Counted from the stretch's first letter, positions 23,384-31,369 are shown. The stretch: 48,451 bases of DNA from Secundilactobacillus oryzae JCM 18671 (GCF_000740055.1 NZ_BBJM01000011.1:1-48451), one strand, 5' to 3'. Numbers and translations are program-made. The notes: a model not told the origin generated them from the letters alone.

Positions 23384-23776
23384 CTAATCTCTCGTGATGA
23401 ATGTGACTTTTGGTAAAACGGGTTTCAACGCTGTTTGTAATGCAGCAGTATATAGTTTTGCCGTCTCATCATCCATCCGTTTAATATTTACGGTTCCGGC
23501 AACAATGATTGAAGCTGGTTGGGCCCCTTCAACAATGTTGTAGTCGTTTCGCAAAATACCTTGTGCTTTTGATGCATCAGTTGTTGGTGTTAAAACCGCA
23601 CTACCGTCATCTGTATTTGCAAAGTCCTTATTTGACGTGAGCAAGGTACCTGCACGTAAATACTTTTGACCATCCGCATCTGCAGTTAAACTTGGATCGT
23701 CTACCATGCCCGATAAAGTGGTCGCATTGCGGTCGTCGATAAGAATATCAGTACCGCCGAAAATTGATTTCTTCAT
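23384..23776 (-). CDS. Head decoration-like protein
   Basis: 130 residues, AGGAGG before ATG at 23776. Between scaffold and capsid gene, the position of lambda gpD-type decoration or head-fibre proteins. The sequence (LTADADGQKYLRAGTLLTSN, EGAQPASIIVAGTVNIKRM) has the all-beta pattern of such proteins. Function by position and form. Confidence 0.68.
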   Translation of the reverse strand: MKKSIFGGTDILIDDRNATTLSGMVDDPSLTADADGQKYLRAGTLLTSNKDFANTDDGSAVLTPTTDASKAQGILRNDYNIVEGAQPASIIVAGTVNIKRMDDETAKLYTAALQTALKPVLPKVTFITRD

Positions 23777-23795
23777 TCCTTAACCCTCCTGTGGT

Positions 23796-24455
23796 TTATT
23801 TGAAATTGTCTAATGGGTTCAATCCTTGAGACGATTCAGCAACGTGTTTCCCAAAGTTATCTAGAGACTGGTTAACAGTAGTATCCTTGGGGATGCCACC
23901 TTGTTGGTATTCCTTACGAACGTTAGCCTCTGTGTCCTTCTGCAACTTGGTAATAAAGTTTAAAAGCGTGCTAGCATTGTCGATTGTCTGGTTACGATCA
24001 TTGGTAACGAGCATATTTACTAGGCTGTTATCAACAGTCACTCCAGCTTCTTGGAATACCTTGTTTGTAGCGTCCAAGATGTCACGGCGTTCTAGTTGTG
24101 CTTTCAGCTCTTTATTTTCCTTTTGCTCAGGTGTAAGAGGCTTGTCCTTAGGATCCTTGCCTCCGTTCTTTAACTTCTCAATTTCAGTATTTGCACGATC
24201 AAGTTTTTCCTGCAGTTCATTCTTTTTCCCTTGTTCCTGACCAATGCGACCTTTAAGTTTTTCGATGATTGCTTGATTGTCGTCCGTTAGGTCATCGTTG
24301 GAATTAGTTGAACCAGCTTGAGTGCCATTGCCCTCTCCGCCTTCCGAACCACTTGCATTATTCAGATTGGGGTCGGTTGGGCTCCCATCGTTAGAATTGG
24401 TTTGTTCCGCAAAATACTGTAATAGCATTGGTAACGCATTGCTATATAGTTTCAT
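23796..24455 (-). CDS. Capsid scaffolding protein
   Basis: 219 residues from ATG 24455 (AAAGGAG 9 bases upstream). Very hydrophilic; a long helix (KGRIGQEQGKKNELQEKLDR) is followed by a Gly-Asn-rich stretch. This composition is that of the DUF4355-type scaffold that fills the procapsid and is removed before packaging. The gene lies between the minor head protein and decoration gene as expected. Confidence 0.82.
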   Translation of the reverse strand: MKLYSNALPMLLQYFAEQTNSNDGSPTDPNLNNASGSEGGEGNGTQAGSTNSNDDLTDDNQAIIEKLKGRIGQEQGKKNELQEKLDRANTEIEKLKNGGKDPKDKPLTPEQKENKELKAQLERRDILDATNKVFQEAGVTVDNSLVNMLVTNDRNQTIDNASTLLNFITKLQKDTEANVRKEYQQGGIPKDTTVNQSLDNFGKHVAESSQGLNPLDNFK

Positions 24456-24540
24456 TTCAAAAAACTCCTTTCTCGCATTTAAAGCCATGGGAGGCTCTCA
24501 GATTGTTCTTTAACGTCCGCAACACACGGAAAAGGACACA

Positions 24541-24567
24541 AAAAAAGCACTCAACATAAGTTGGGTA
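24541..24567 (-). terminator. Terminator-like hairpin between minor head and scaffold genes
   Basis: On the minus strand ACCCAAC-TTAT-GTTGAGT, with one mismatch, is followed by GCTTTTTTT. It lies in the 128-base gap between the two genes and could set lower read-through into the capsid module or separate two promoters. Confidence 0.55.
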
Positions 24568-24582
24568 CCAATTCAATTAAAA

Positions 24583-25536
24583 TTATTCAACTTCTTCTAT
24601 TTCTTCATGAGGAATCTTGATGCATCGACATGAAGGATGTGAATCTTCAACCACTTTGGGTGCCTTATCTAATGTATAAGGACCACCGCCAGCTAATCCA
24701 ACACAAATATCACAGGCACTAGGCTCAGTCACCCAGTCGACCTTCTCAATACCCATCTGCCGATAAGTTGCATCGTTCACACGGTCAATCATCTTAGCCG
24801 ATTCGCTACGAACCAACCTCTTAACGATATAATCCATCTGTTTTGCTCTGTCAGCAATCGATGCGGTTGGCTTAAATTGGCTCTTTTTAATGTGTTTTTT
24901 CATTAATTCAGTTAAGTCATCTGGTCCCAAGCCATGTTTAATGTTCTTGTTAACCAGATTCTCAACATCATTAGCCATCGAATCACTATCTACCCAAAGT
25001 CTACTCGACCAACTAGCGGTATTTTGTGGGTCTGTAATGAACGAATATGTTTTCTTGGCAGGAAACTTCTTTCGCTGTTGCTTAGGCTTTGCAGTGAGCT
25101 TAAACAGCTTTTTTTGATGTTCAATTTGCTCCTGTCCATCAGCTTGAGCAGTAATATCAATTTGTTTTTGAGCTTTGACAGCCCAACGAATGGCACCAAT
25201 GCCTAGGATAGCTAGAAGCATGTGTCGTTTGTCTATATCTTTGTATCTTGAGATATAAAAACCGAGTCTATCTGTCGCTTCTTCAGGCCAATCAGAAGTA
25301 TCCATACCATCTAAGGCGCTAGCAAACTGTTCTCTGTCCCAAGTAGTTACCGACTTACTGGCTTGTGATACAGATAATCCATTCTCATCTGCATACTTGG
25401 TAATAAAGTCTACTAAATGACTTTTAATGTAGGTCAAATATTCTTCAAAATACTCATCATTCCGCTTATCACTTTGATTATCTTGATTGAGCAGAGTTTG
25501 TATTCTGTGCTTGGCCCGCTCCAAGGTTGGCGTCAT
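24583..25536 (-). CDS. Minor head / head morphogenesis protein (SPP1 gp7, MuF-like)
   Basis: 317 residues. The C-terminal domain has the MuF signature: a region with YIVKRLVRSESAKMIDRVND, then CDICVGLAGGGPYTLDKAPK and HPSCRCIKIPHE with four cysteines in the typical order. Such proteins enter the head with the DNA. It starts (GGTG upstream of ATG 25536) inside the end of the portal gene, in another frame, with 59 bases of overlap. Confidence 0.88.
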   Translation of the reverse strand: MTPTLERAKHRIQTLLNQDNQSDKRNDEYFEEYLTYIKSHLVDFITKYADENGLSVSQASKSVTTWDREQFASALDGMDTSDWPEEATDRLGFYISRYKDIDKRHMLLAILGIGAIRWAVKAQKQIDITAQADGQEQIEHQKKLFKLTAKPKQQRKKFPAKKTYSFITDPQNTASWSSRLWVDSDSMANDVENLVNKNIKHGLGPDDLTELMKKHIKKSQFKPTASIADRAKQMDYIVKRLVRSESAKMIDRVNDATYRQMGIEKVDWVTEPSACDICVGLAGGGPYTLDKAPKVVEDSHPSCRCIKIPHEEIEEVE

Positions 25537-27082
25537 CGCTCACACCACCCTTCTGCTTTTGCTGGTCAGAAAGATATTGTTGTAGGGATGCATCCCCCTT
25601 TTTTGCTTCTTCGTCTTCCTGGTCGTGTAACCGATCGACAGCTTTTTGTGGATTATCAATCCCACTAAAGAAGCTAAGTTTGGTAACATCGTCAACCTGA
25701 CCATTTAGCTTAGTGATAATGCCCGCTTCCTCACTGAGATTATGTGGGATGCTTTGTTTGTGTTCAAACGTGAGATCACTCACCTTTAGACTCTTGTCTC
25801 CCCAAAAATCAAACAGCAAGGTAAATAGTTGGCGTAAAGCCTTATCCATCTTGAGCGCTTTAGTCCTGGCCTTAGCCTGCATAGGTTGATAGCGTTGTAA
25901 AAGTGCAACACCACTAATCGATTGAGCGGACATTCCAAAGTTAGAGTCATTCAAGTTAACCACTTGAGATATTTGATATACCAAATCAATCGCTCGATTC
26001 AGCCAATTCTCTTGTGTCTCGTCATTTGGGTTAGGTGTAAGAAACTTCACGTCAGGTGGCGTTGGAGTTTCGTTATTAAAGTTGGTATTAATCTCTGTGT
26101 ATAGATTAATCAATCGCTTAGTAACAATGTCTTCTACCTGCTGAGGTGATAACTTTTGACCAGTCACAACCAAATACGAATCTGAAAAAGCACTAATGTC
26201 ATTCGCTTTAGCTGAGAACACATCATCAATGCTATCAATCAAACTCATAGTGTCATCGAAAATTCCGGTGCGTTCATCATCTTCTGCTAACTCAAATAGT
26301 GGAGTTATTGGAAAGGTGTGCACCGAGCTTTTTTTGACAACGCTTGGATCATCGGAGTCAGCATTGGTAACCACTATTTTTCCATTTTCTCTGACAAGCT
26401 CATAGTCTGCCTTCGGAGTGATTAAAGTAGCAGTAGCAACGTCGGCGTCAGGACTGTATCTAATTCCGAACAGCGGTCTGTGCACCACGCTGTTGTCATA
26501 AACCAGAATAGTATCTCGTGGCGAGCAGGCTGTAATTTGCAAGGCACCATCGTTAAAGTATGCATACAAATATGAGCGTCCGTAAATGTCAGCTTGCTTG
26601 GCCCATTCACTAAACACATCAGCATAGTCATTATCATTAAGCCACGCCTGAATCTTATCGTTCAATACATCGTCATTAGTATCGTCGGATTGATGTTTAA
26701 TCTGGACGGGGTCACCGCTAAAATAGCCATTAAACGTATTAACCAGCTTCTTAGGTAGGTTGATAACTAGCCTTGCGTCCGGTTTGTTCAACGGCTTCTT
26801 TTCACGCCCAATAATTTCATGATGTCGCCCTTTGTAGTAATCACGCTTCAATTTATATTTAGGTGCAATCCACGCTTGGTGGTAGTTGATAATGTTGAAC
26901 ACATCTTCTAAGTTTTCCAAGATATTAGCCGTTGCCGGATATAGAAACACATCATCGTCATTAATGATGACGTGCTCGTTAACATGTATCTCCTGATCAC
27001 CGCTGTATAGTTCCTTATGAAGCGGAGTGCCACTTAAAATAAAGTCTTGATTACTTTTTTTAAAGTAATTAGCCGTCCTCAA
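25478..27082 (-). CDS. Portal protein (SPP1 gp6 family)
   Basis: 534 residues from TTG 27082, 9 bases after AGGAGG. Portal signatures: LVINLPKKLVNTFNGYFSGD near residue 95, the wing and crown regions, and GLSxxS-like NFGMSAQSISGVALLQRYQP. Forms the dodecameric vertex through which DNA enters and to which the tail is joined. The C-terminal Gln/Asn tail is long. Confidence 0.92.
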   Translation of the reverse strand: MRTANYFKKSNQDFILSGTPLHKELYSGDQEIHVNEHVIINDDDVFLYPATANILENLEDVFNIINYHQAWIAPKYKLKRDYYKGRHHEIIGREKKPLNKPDARLVINLPKKLVNTFNGYFSGDPVQIKHQSDDTNDDVLNDKIQAWLNDNDYADVFSEWAKQADIYGRSYLYAYFNDGALQITACSPRDTILVYDNSVVHRPLFGIRYSPDADVATATLITPKADYELVRENGKIVVTNADSDDPSVVKKSSVHTFPITPLFELAEDDERTGIFDDTMSLIDSIDDVFSAKANDISAFSDSYLVVTGQKLSPQQVEDIVTKRLINLYTEINTNFNNETPTPPDVKFLTPNPNDETQENWLNRAIDLVYQISQVVNLNDSNFGMSAQSISGVALLQRYQPMQAKARTKALKMDKALRQLFTLLFDFWGDKSLKVSDLTFEHKQSIPHNLSEEAGIITKLNGQVDDVTKLSFFSGIDNPQKAVDRLHDQEDEEAKKGDASLQQYLSDQQKQKGGVSDDANLGAGQAQNTNSAQSR

Positions 27083-27095
27083 TACTTCCCACCTC

Positions 27096-28442
27096 CTAGT
27101 AATTGCTAAATGTTTGTACGCCCTCGTTATGACTGTTAGGCGCTAATATCTTCATGCAGAAATATCTCATTGCATCCATAGCATGATCGTGCTCTTTTAC
27201 CACTTTGTCTTCTCCATGCTGTGTTGCTTTGTCATCCCATACATAACTAGCCAACTCTTTAAACAGATTGTTCAAGCCCTTAGCAAATTTAATTCTGCCG
27301 TTGCTCATAAGCGACTGCGTTAATCTGATGCCATCTAACACATCGTTATTAGCGGGGATGACTTGATGTCCACGTTGTTGTAGCTTGATTGCAAAATGAA
27401 CCGCTGATGGGTCCAAGATAATGGGTGCGTTAATGCGCCCTAAAAATTGTTCTAGGTCGTTGGCATATTGATCATCACTCTTTTGCGCTTGACTACCACC
27501 TGTTTTGCTAGCCTGACGGGCATCAAAATAGTACTCGCGCAAGCAATACCAAACGCCATTAGAAAAACCCCACAGCAGGAATACCGTAGGGTTTAAAGCA
27601 CCATAATCACATGACACAACGTATCTAGTTATCGAATTGACATCTGGAGTATCAACCACCATTGTCTCTTTGTCGAAATTATCATAAACAACACCATCAG
27701 CCAGTACCCACTTACCTTCAATGAAACGTTGGTAGAAGACGCCTGTGTACATCCGCTCGTATCGTTCTTTAGTTTCCTCAGATAACGATGGATTATCAGG
27801 CATTTTGAAATGGATATGGAGTGCCTTATGCTTTTCCAACTGATCTAACCATTCAGTCTTAAACCAGTGATAAGGACCGGCAGGGTTGCAGTTAAACCAA
27901 AACTTTGCCCCATCAACAGAAGCACGCGCGGTTGCTTGGTTAACGAACGACTGAGGCATCAATGCCACCTCATCAAAAAAGAAGCCCGCGACCGTAATAC
28001 CTTGCACTAGGTCTTGGCTTCCTTCATCTTTACCACCAAACTCAAAAAAGTAATTAACATGACTACCACGGCTTACTTCAAGTAAGTTGTCTGCCCGCTT
28101 GTCCTTAACCTGATAGCCTCGTCCTTGGAGCATGCGCTTTAAAGGTCGAATAACATTACGTCTAAGCGAACCGATTGTCTTGCCAGAAACACCAAATTGC
28201 TCTTGGTCAAAGTTCATCATGGCCCACTCAATAAAACTCATAGACATGACGAGCGTCTTACCAGCACGAACAGATCCATCACAGATAATTGCTTCGTAAT
28301 CTCTTCGATTGGTCCACTGGGGATGAGTAGCAATCGCATTTCTAAAAGACTGAGCTTCAAAAAGTTTAGGATCTAAATACCAATTCAACACATCTAATTG
28401 CTTAGACGAGAAAGGTACAAAATCAAACTGGTTGTCTCTCAT
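27096..28442 (-). CDS. terL: Terminase large subunit
   Basis: 448 residues. Walker A is GSVRAGKTL (residues about 55-63) and Walker B/adenine region AGFFFDEVAL (about 150); the nuclease domain includes VSCDYG..PTVFLLWG and the catalytic DHAMDAMRY near the end. PBSX-type terminases have this size. It cuts concatemers and drives packaging. ATGA overlap with terS. Confidence 0.94.
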   Translation of the reverse strand: MRDNQFDFVPFSSKQLDVLNWYLDPKLFEAQSFRNAIATHPQWTNRRDYEAIICDGSVRAGKTLVMSMSFIEWAMMNFDQEQFGVSGKTIGSLRRNVIRPLKRMLQGRGYQVKDKRADNLLEVSRGSHVNYFFEFGGKDEGSQDLVQGITVAGFFFDEVALMPQSFVNQATARASVDGAKFWFNCNPAGPYHWFKTEWLDQLEKHKALHIHFKMPDNPSLSEETKERYERMYTGVFYQRFIEGKWVLADGVVYDNFDKETMVVDTPDVNSITRYVVSCDYGALNPTVFLLWGFSNGVWYCLREYYFDARQASKTGGSQAQKSDDQYANDLEQFLGRINAPIILDPSAVHFAIKLQQRGHQVIPANNDVLDGIRLTQSLMSNGRIKFAKGLNNLFKELASYVWDDKATQHGEDKVVKEHDHAMDAMRYFCMKILAPNSHNEGVQTFSNY

Positions 28443-29239
28443 TGCTCCTCACCACCTTTTTTCTGCTTAGCATTGATAATTGCCTTCAAGAACGTATCTT
28501 GGCTTACATCGTCATTTTGAGGCTCTGGTAAGCGGTCAAGAAGTTCCTTCATGGCTTTTTGTTTGTCATAGAGCTTAACAACCAGTCCATCACGTCCAAC
28601 ACGCAATTCCTCCACCGTCGACCAATCTATCTGACTGCTTGGTTTTAAATGAATATCAGCTTGATGAAACTTAACCATCCGCTCGTTAGAATCAAATACC
28701 GGATTACCATCATTGTCTGTAGCAACTTGCTCATACGACTCATAGTCTAGAACATCGCCTAGCGAGGCAGTTGCCTGCTTAATGTATTCCTTTAGAATAT
28801 CGGTTGCAGTGATAAACAATTCGGACTGCTGTTGCCTACGCAACTTGTCCAAAGCTTCTTTTATGCAATCATTTGCAATCAATCGGGGACCACTGTTGCG
28901 TGCCGTATCATAGTCACCACCATAAGCTTGCTGATATGCCCACGTCGCGTTAAAACGTTGCAAATAGTACAAGCAGAACAACTTTTGCTTCTCCGTTAAG
29001 TCCCCATTTTCGGCTAATTCATCTACTGCAACCTCTATATTTTTGTGTGCACCCTTTTTGGTTTTGTGTGCACCCTCTTTTTTAGAAGATGCAACTTTAC
29101 CAGTACCGTCACGAGTCCAACCATTCCGCTGTTTCCATGACTTAACCGTATTGAGCGTCACGCCATACTTAGCTGCAATATCCTTATACTTCATACCCGA
29201 TACATAGTCTTTGTATGCATCCTCAATATGCTCACCCAT
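28439..29239 (-). CDS. terS: Terminase small subunit
   Basis: 266 residues. N-terminal HTH (DIAAKYGVTLNTVKSWKQRN) for binding the packaging site, then a duplicated KEGAHKTKKGAHKN insert (see repeat 29041-29075), then the terminase_2 core (TEKQKLFCLYYLQRFNATWA, QAYGGDYDTARNSGPRLIAN). Recognises the pac/cos site and loads TerL. Confidence 0.9.
   Translation of the reverse strand: MGEHIEDAYKDYVSGMKYKDIAAKYGVTLNTVKSWKQRNGWTRDGTGKVASSKKEGAHKTKKGAHKNIEVAVDELAENGDLTEKQKLFCLYYLQRFNATWAYQQAYGGDYDTARNSGPRLIANDCIKEALDKLRRQQQSELFITATDILKEYIKQATASLGDVLDYESYEQVATDNDGNPVFDSNERMVKFHQADIHLKPSSQIDWSTVEELRVGRDGLVVKLYDKQKAMKELLDRLPEPQNDDVSQDTFLKAIINAKQKKGGEEQ
29041..29075. repeat. 14-bp direct repeat inside terS
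   Basis: TTTTGTGTGCACCC occurs at 29041-29054 and 29062-29075, exactly 21 bases apart (two helix turns), each with the palindrome GTGCAC. It codes the duplicated GAHK motif. Because small terminases often cut or bind within or near their own gene, it may be part of a packaging site; a simple coding duplication is the alternative. Confidence 0.5.
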
Positions 29240-29282
29240 TACATATCACCACGCCTCCAGTCAATGCTGTTTTTTTAAATGT

Positions 29283-29519
29283 TTAATCTGTTGTGTCCAA
29301 CGTAACTTCATTGTTACCGGGGTCGTTAATGACCTCAACTAATCCAAAATACTTATTCAGTTCAGCGATAAAATCATCCTTTATGTCCCAAGGAATATCC
29401 ACGTAGTTGCCATCAGATAAGCAAACACGATATTGCTTTCTTTCCGATCTCTGTTGAGTAAAAACAACATGTGATAAAACGACACCGTTTTCTGCTCCGC
29501 CTTGGTTAAAAGTAAACAT
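29283..29519 (-). CDS. Hypothetical protein upstream of terS
   Basis: 78 residues from ATG 29519 (GGAGGGATTAT upstream; the longer frame has no ribosome site). The sequence (KQYRVCLSDGNYVDIPWDIKD) suggests a small beta domain of a type found near packaging genes in lactobacillus phages. Function unknown. Confidence 0.65.
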   Translation of the reverse strand: MFTFNQGGAENGVVLSHVVFTQQRSERKQYRVCLSDGNYVDIPWDIKDDFIAELNKYFGLVEVINDPGNNEVTLDTTD

Positions 29520-29533
29520 ATAATCCCTCCACA

Positions 29534-29776
29534 CTACTCTGTCGTGATGTACCCCGCTTGGTAACATCCAACAGCAAATGCTTTTTTGTCATCGAAGCCT
29601 TGTCGAAGAGCCTCCTCATATGCGACGTGTGCCATGTAAACCTGTGACTTGACCAATTCTTTTAAAGTTCCTTCTTCACGCTCCTGCTGTAACGTGGCAA
29701 GACGTACGGCATCTTGGTTAGCAACATCATTGATCTGGTCTTCAAACATCTTTAAAAAGGCATCTTTATTTGCCAT
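29534..29776 (-). CDS. Hypothetical helical protein
   Basis: 80 residues from ATG 29776 (GGAGGG 7 bases upstream). Mostly helix (FEDQINDVANQDAVRLATLQ) with charged residues. It overlaps the previous small gene by 11 bases. No family recognised. Confidence 0.65.
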   Translation of the reverse strand: MANKDAFLKMFEDQINDVANQDAVRLATLQQEREEGTLKELVKSQVYMAHVAYEEALRQGFDDKKAFAVGCYQAGYITTE

Positions 29777-29921
29777 TAGGTTTCCCTCCGTTATCATCGT
29801 CCGACTTGTGCTTCTTCAATCGTTCTTGCTTACGCTTTTCACTCAGCCAATGCTCTAAGTCGCCTAAACACTGCTGTTCAGTATTGCTGACGTAGCCATA
29901 TCCTGTATGTTTCATCCCCAT
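29766..29921 (-). CDS. 51-residue hypothetical protein
   Basis: ATG at 29921 follows GGTGGTG. Short charged protein with a central helix (LGDLEHWLSEKRKQERLKKH). It begins within the last 10 bases of the small membrane protein and ends within the next gene. Genes of this size and order are common before terS in lactobacillus prophages. Confidence 0.55.
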   Translation of the reverse strand: MGMKHTGYGYVSNTEQQCLGDLEHWLSEKRKQERLKKHKSDDDNGGKPNGK

Positions 29922-30001
29922 ATTGCTTTCACCACCAGCATGATAAAAATTAGAGCTATTCCAATGACTGTTTCAGTTGGTACGTCTCTTCGATCGTTCA
30001 T
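29912..30001 (-). CDS. 29-residue membrane peptide
   Basis: GGAGACGAGCCAC precedes ATG at 30001. The product has a short charged N-terminus (MNDRRDVPTE) and one hydrophobic segment (TVIGIALIFIMLVVKAIW). Function unknown; good ribosome site and tight packing with the next gene support it being real. Confidence 0.5.
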   Translation of the reverse strand: MNDRRDVPTETVIGIALIFIMLVVKAIWG

Positions 30002-30017
30002 GTGGCTCGTCTCCTTT

Positions 30018-30251
30018 CTATATCTGTTCCCATAACGACATAACGCAGTCTTCACGAATCACCAGGGCTTGCCCATCCTTAACTACAAACCGTAAATACT
30101 TGGGAACCTTTTTGCTTGTCATGGCGGCAACGGTGTCTTCCGAAACCAACACATCGCGACTTAGCAACTGCGTTTGACCAATATGTTCTGGATCATATCC
30201 CCAGAATTGCAATGTATATGGTTTCAGTTGACTAGTGTCCCTAATGTCCAT
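30018..30251 (-). CDS. Hypothetical protein
   Basis: 77 residues, ATG at 30251 with AAGGAT upstream. Compact alpha-beta sequence (PYTLQFWGYDPEHIGQTQLL, KYLRFVVKDGQALVIRED). No known domain. Last small gene before the packaging block. Confidence 0.65.
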   Translation of the reverse strand: MDIRDTSQLKPYTLQFWGYDPEHIGQTQLLSRDVLVSEDTVAAMTSKKVPKYLRFVVKDGQALVIREDCVMSLWEQI

Positions 30252-30307
30252 AGTTAGTTATCCTTCTTTCAAACTGGTCGAAATCGATCAGGTTGAATTT
30301 TATGTAT

Positions 30308-30333
30308 AAAAAAGCCAGCCATCTCTGACTGAC
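30308..30333 (-). terminator. Terminator after the BC1881-like gene
   Basis: On the minus strand GTCAGTC-AGAGAT-GGCTGGC (7 pairs, two of them G-U in RNA) is followed by TTTTTT. It would stop minus-strand transcripts that pass under the plus-strand KTSC gene, before the packaging genes. Confidence 0.6.
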
Positions 30334-30398
30334 CCAACCAGTAAATATCGTACCTGCTATCCGGTGTATACTTTCTAAATAAGGAAAGGAGGATATTT

Positions 30399-30608
30399 AT
30401 GGAACTAATTTCTGTAGTTTCTAGCGACCTATCAGCTATTGGTTATGACGAATATAACCAACAATTGGAGATCGTCTTCAACAGTGGTGGTACTTATCTT
30501 TATAGTGGCGTTCCTAGTTCAGTGTATGAAGGCCTATTGAATGCCGGTTCAAAGGGCCGATACTTTCACGCTTTTATTAAAGGTTATCCTACTACTAGAA
30601 TAGGCTAA
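30399..30608 (+). CDS. KTSC-domain protein on the opposite strand
   Basis: 69 residues, AAAGGAGG before ATG at 30399. The KTSC domain pattern is clear (IGYDEYNQQLEIVFNSGGTY, YSGVPSSVYEGLLNAGSKGR), known from a small family linked to lysyl-tRNA synthetase or DNA modification proteins and often found alone in phages. It reads against all its neighbours, converges by 4 bases with the next gene, and so behaves like a moron. A possible -10 TATACT lies near 30379. Confidence 0.8.
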   Translation: MELISVVSSDLSAIGYDEYNQQLEIVFNSGGTYLYSGVPSSVYEGLLNAGSKGRYFHAFIKGYPTTRIG

Positions 30609-30772
30609 TCAATATTAACAAGAATCACCGCTGGACCATCGAAGTTAAATACTTCCTTGTTACCAACGGTGATTTTTGATTTCTCATATGGGTCCAAAAT
30701 AATAGATTGAATTCCAACCCGAGAACGCAATTCATCAGATAAATCTTTCGTTGAAACTTGGTTTAATTCCAA
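30605..30772 (-). CDS. BC1881-family small phage protein
   Basis: 55 residues from TTG 30772, 7 bases after GAGGTG. The frame is open to 30826, but its first codons lie in the tRNA-like element. The sequence LNQVSTKDLSDELRSRVGIQ ... PYEKSKITV ... GPAVILVNID fits the BC1881 family (VSTxxLxxEL, PYE, GPAxILVxxD) found before late genes in Firmicute phages. Function unknown. Confidence 0.6.
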   Translation of the reverse strand: MELNQVSTKDLSDELRSRVGIQSIILDPYEKSKITVGNKEVFNFDGPAVILVNID

Positions 30773-30805
30773 CTGCTTCACCTCGCTAAATTTATTTACT
30801 GCAAT

Positions 30806-30909
30806 GCGATTGGTGAGGATTTGCACCTCACATGGTGTGTGGTCACAATGGAGTCACCCACTGCCCGTTACGCGCACCTGACTGCGTCTACCTATTCCGC
30901 CACAATCGA
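30806..30909 (-). ncRNA. tRNA-Leu-like element with aberrant anticodon region
   Basis: Read on the minus strand, the D-arm is a near match to tRNA-Leu (TGGCGGAATAGGTAGACGC). The acceptor pairs CGATTG with CAATCG, the T-arm is GTGAGG-TGCAAAT-CCTCAC, and the variable arm CATTGTG/CACCATG has one mismatch. The anticodon part does not fold: between AGTCA and TGACT lie 22 bases instead of 7. It has no encoded CCA. It is probably a degenerate or atypical tRNA rather than a working one. Confidence 0.5.
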
Positions 30910-30915
30910 CTGAAT

Positions 30916-30970
30916 GTTACGGGGGGAGGTTTCCAGTCCCCGTTTTCACGCCCACGCTTAGCACCGTGAC
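30916..30970 (-). ncRNA. tRNA-like element with 9-base T-loop, weak
   Basis: GTCACGG (30970-30964) pairs with CCGTAAC (30922-30916) at 6 of 7 positions. A T-arm-like stem GGGGA/TCCCC carries a loop of nine bases (CTGGAAACC). The 22 bases between contain no D-arm. It continues the series of elements to its right but is the least regular. Confidence 0.35.
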
Positions 30971-31026
30971 GTACTTTTTGAAGCAAATCCGACCCATTCT
31001 TAACCGCATTGCTTCACCAAATTAAC

Positions 31027-31067
31027 ATCGCATGCAGGAATCGAACCTGCATTTAGCCAACTGCGAT
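31027..31067 (-). ncRNA. tRNA-like minihelix D
   Basis: ATCGCAG / ATGCGAT acceptor (6 pairs plus one mismatch), a 10-base linker, and a perfect T-arm GCAGG-TTCGATT-CCTGC joined directly to the 3' acceptor strand as in tRNA. D and anticodon arms are absent. The T stem can be extended to 7 pairs. No encoded CCA. Confidence 0.6.
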
Positions 31068-31128
31068 ACCGTTACTATTCATGTTTCTTAAGGGAGTTAT
31101 TTATGACCAGGTCGCGTACCCGGTCAAT

Positions 31129-31169
31129 ATCGCCCGTAGGAGTCGAACCTACTGTATTCCGAATGCGAT
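31129..31169 (-). ncRNA. tRNA-like minihelix C
   Basis: Acceptor ATCGCAT / GGGCGAT (5 pairs, one mismatch, one G-U), 10-base linker, T-arm GTAGG-TTCGACT-CCTAC perfect. Same acceptor start as minihelix D, so the two may derive from one unit. No D or anticodon arm. Confidence 0.55.
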
Positions 31170-31228
31170 ACACTACAATACTAACTACTTTGGAGGAGTA
31201 GATGTTTGTCAGCCTATCTCTAGGCAAA

Positions 31229-31282
31229 TTCACCAGTGGGAGTCGAACCCGCAACACTTCCATGTCGTCCCAGACTAGTGAA
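31229..31282 (-). ncRNA. tRNA-like minihelix B with longer linker
   Basis: Acceptor TTCACTA / TGGTGAA pairs over all 7 positions (one G-U) and can extend to 9 (TTCACTAGT/ACTGGTGAA). The T-arm is GCGGG-TTCGACT-CCCAC with one mismatch. The 23-base linker contains a small hairpin (CGACA/TGTTG) where an anticodon arm would be. Confidence 0.55.
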
Positions 31283-31329
31283 CCAAAGGCAATAAACGGA
31301 AAGTAATGGCTGTCCCACGTAGGGACAAT

Positions 31330-31369
31330 AGAGATGGTCAGAATCGAACTGACCTACGCCTACATCTCT
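31330..31369 (-). ncRNA. tRNA-like minihelix A, perfect 40-nt form
   Basis: AGAGATG (31369-31363), 9-base linker, T-arm GTCAG-TTCGATT-CTGAC, CATCTCT (31336-31330). Both stems pair without a mismatch, the T-loop is consensus, and the geometry is 7-9-5-7-5-7. It is too short for a tRNA (no D or anticodon arm). Acceptor plus T-arm is the minimum that RNase P and EF-Tu type tRNA binders recognise, so a processing signal is possible. The structure is seen; the role is inferred. Confidence 0.7.

Noticed and set aside
31075-31278. Short frames on both strands in the minihelix region
   Set aside because: They cross tRNA-like stems, lack ribosome sites and have no family pattern.
30806-31369. Ordinary cluster of full-length tRNA genes
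   Set aside because: Except for the Leu-like D-arm at 30.9 kb, no D or anticodon arm can be folded at the right distance; acceptor strands pair across much shorter spans.
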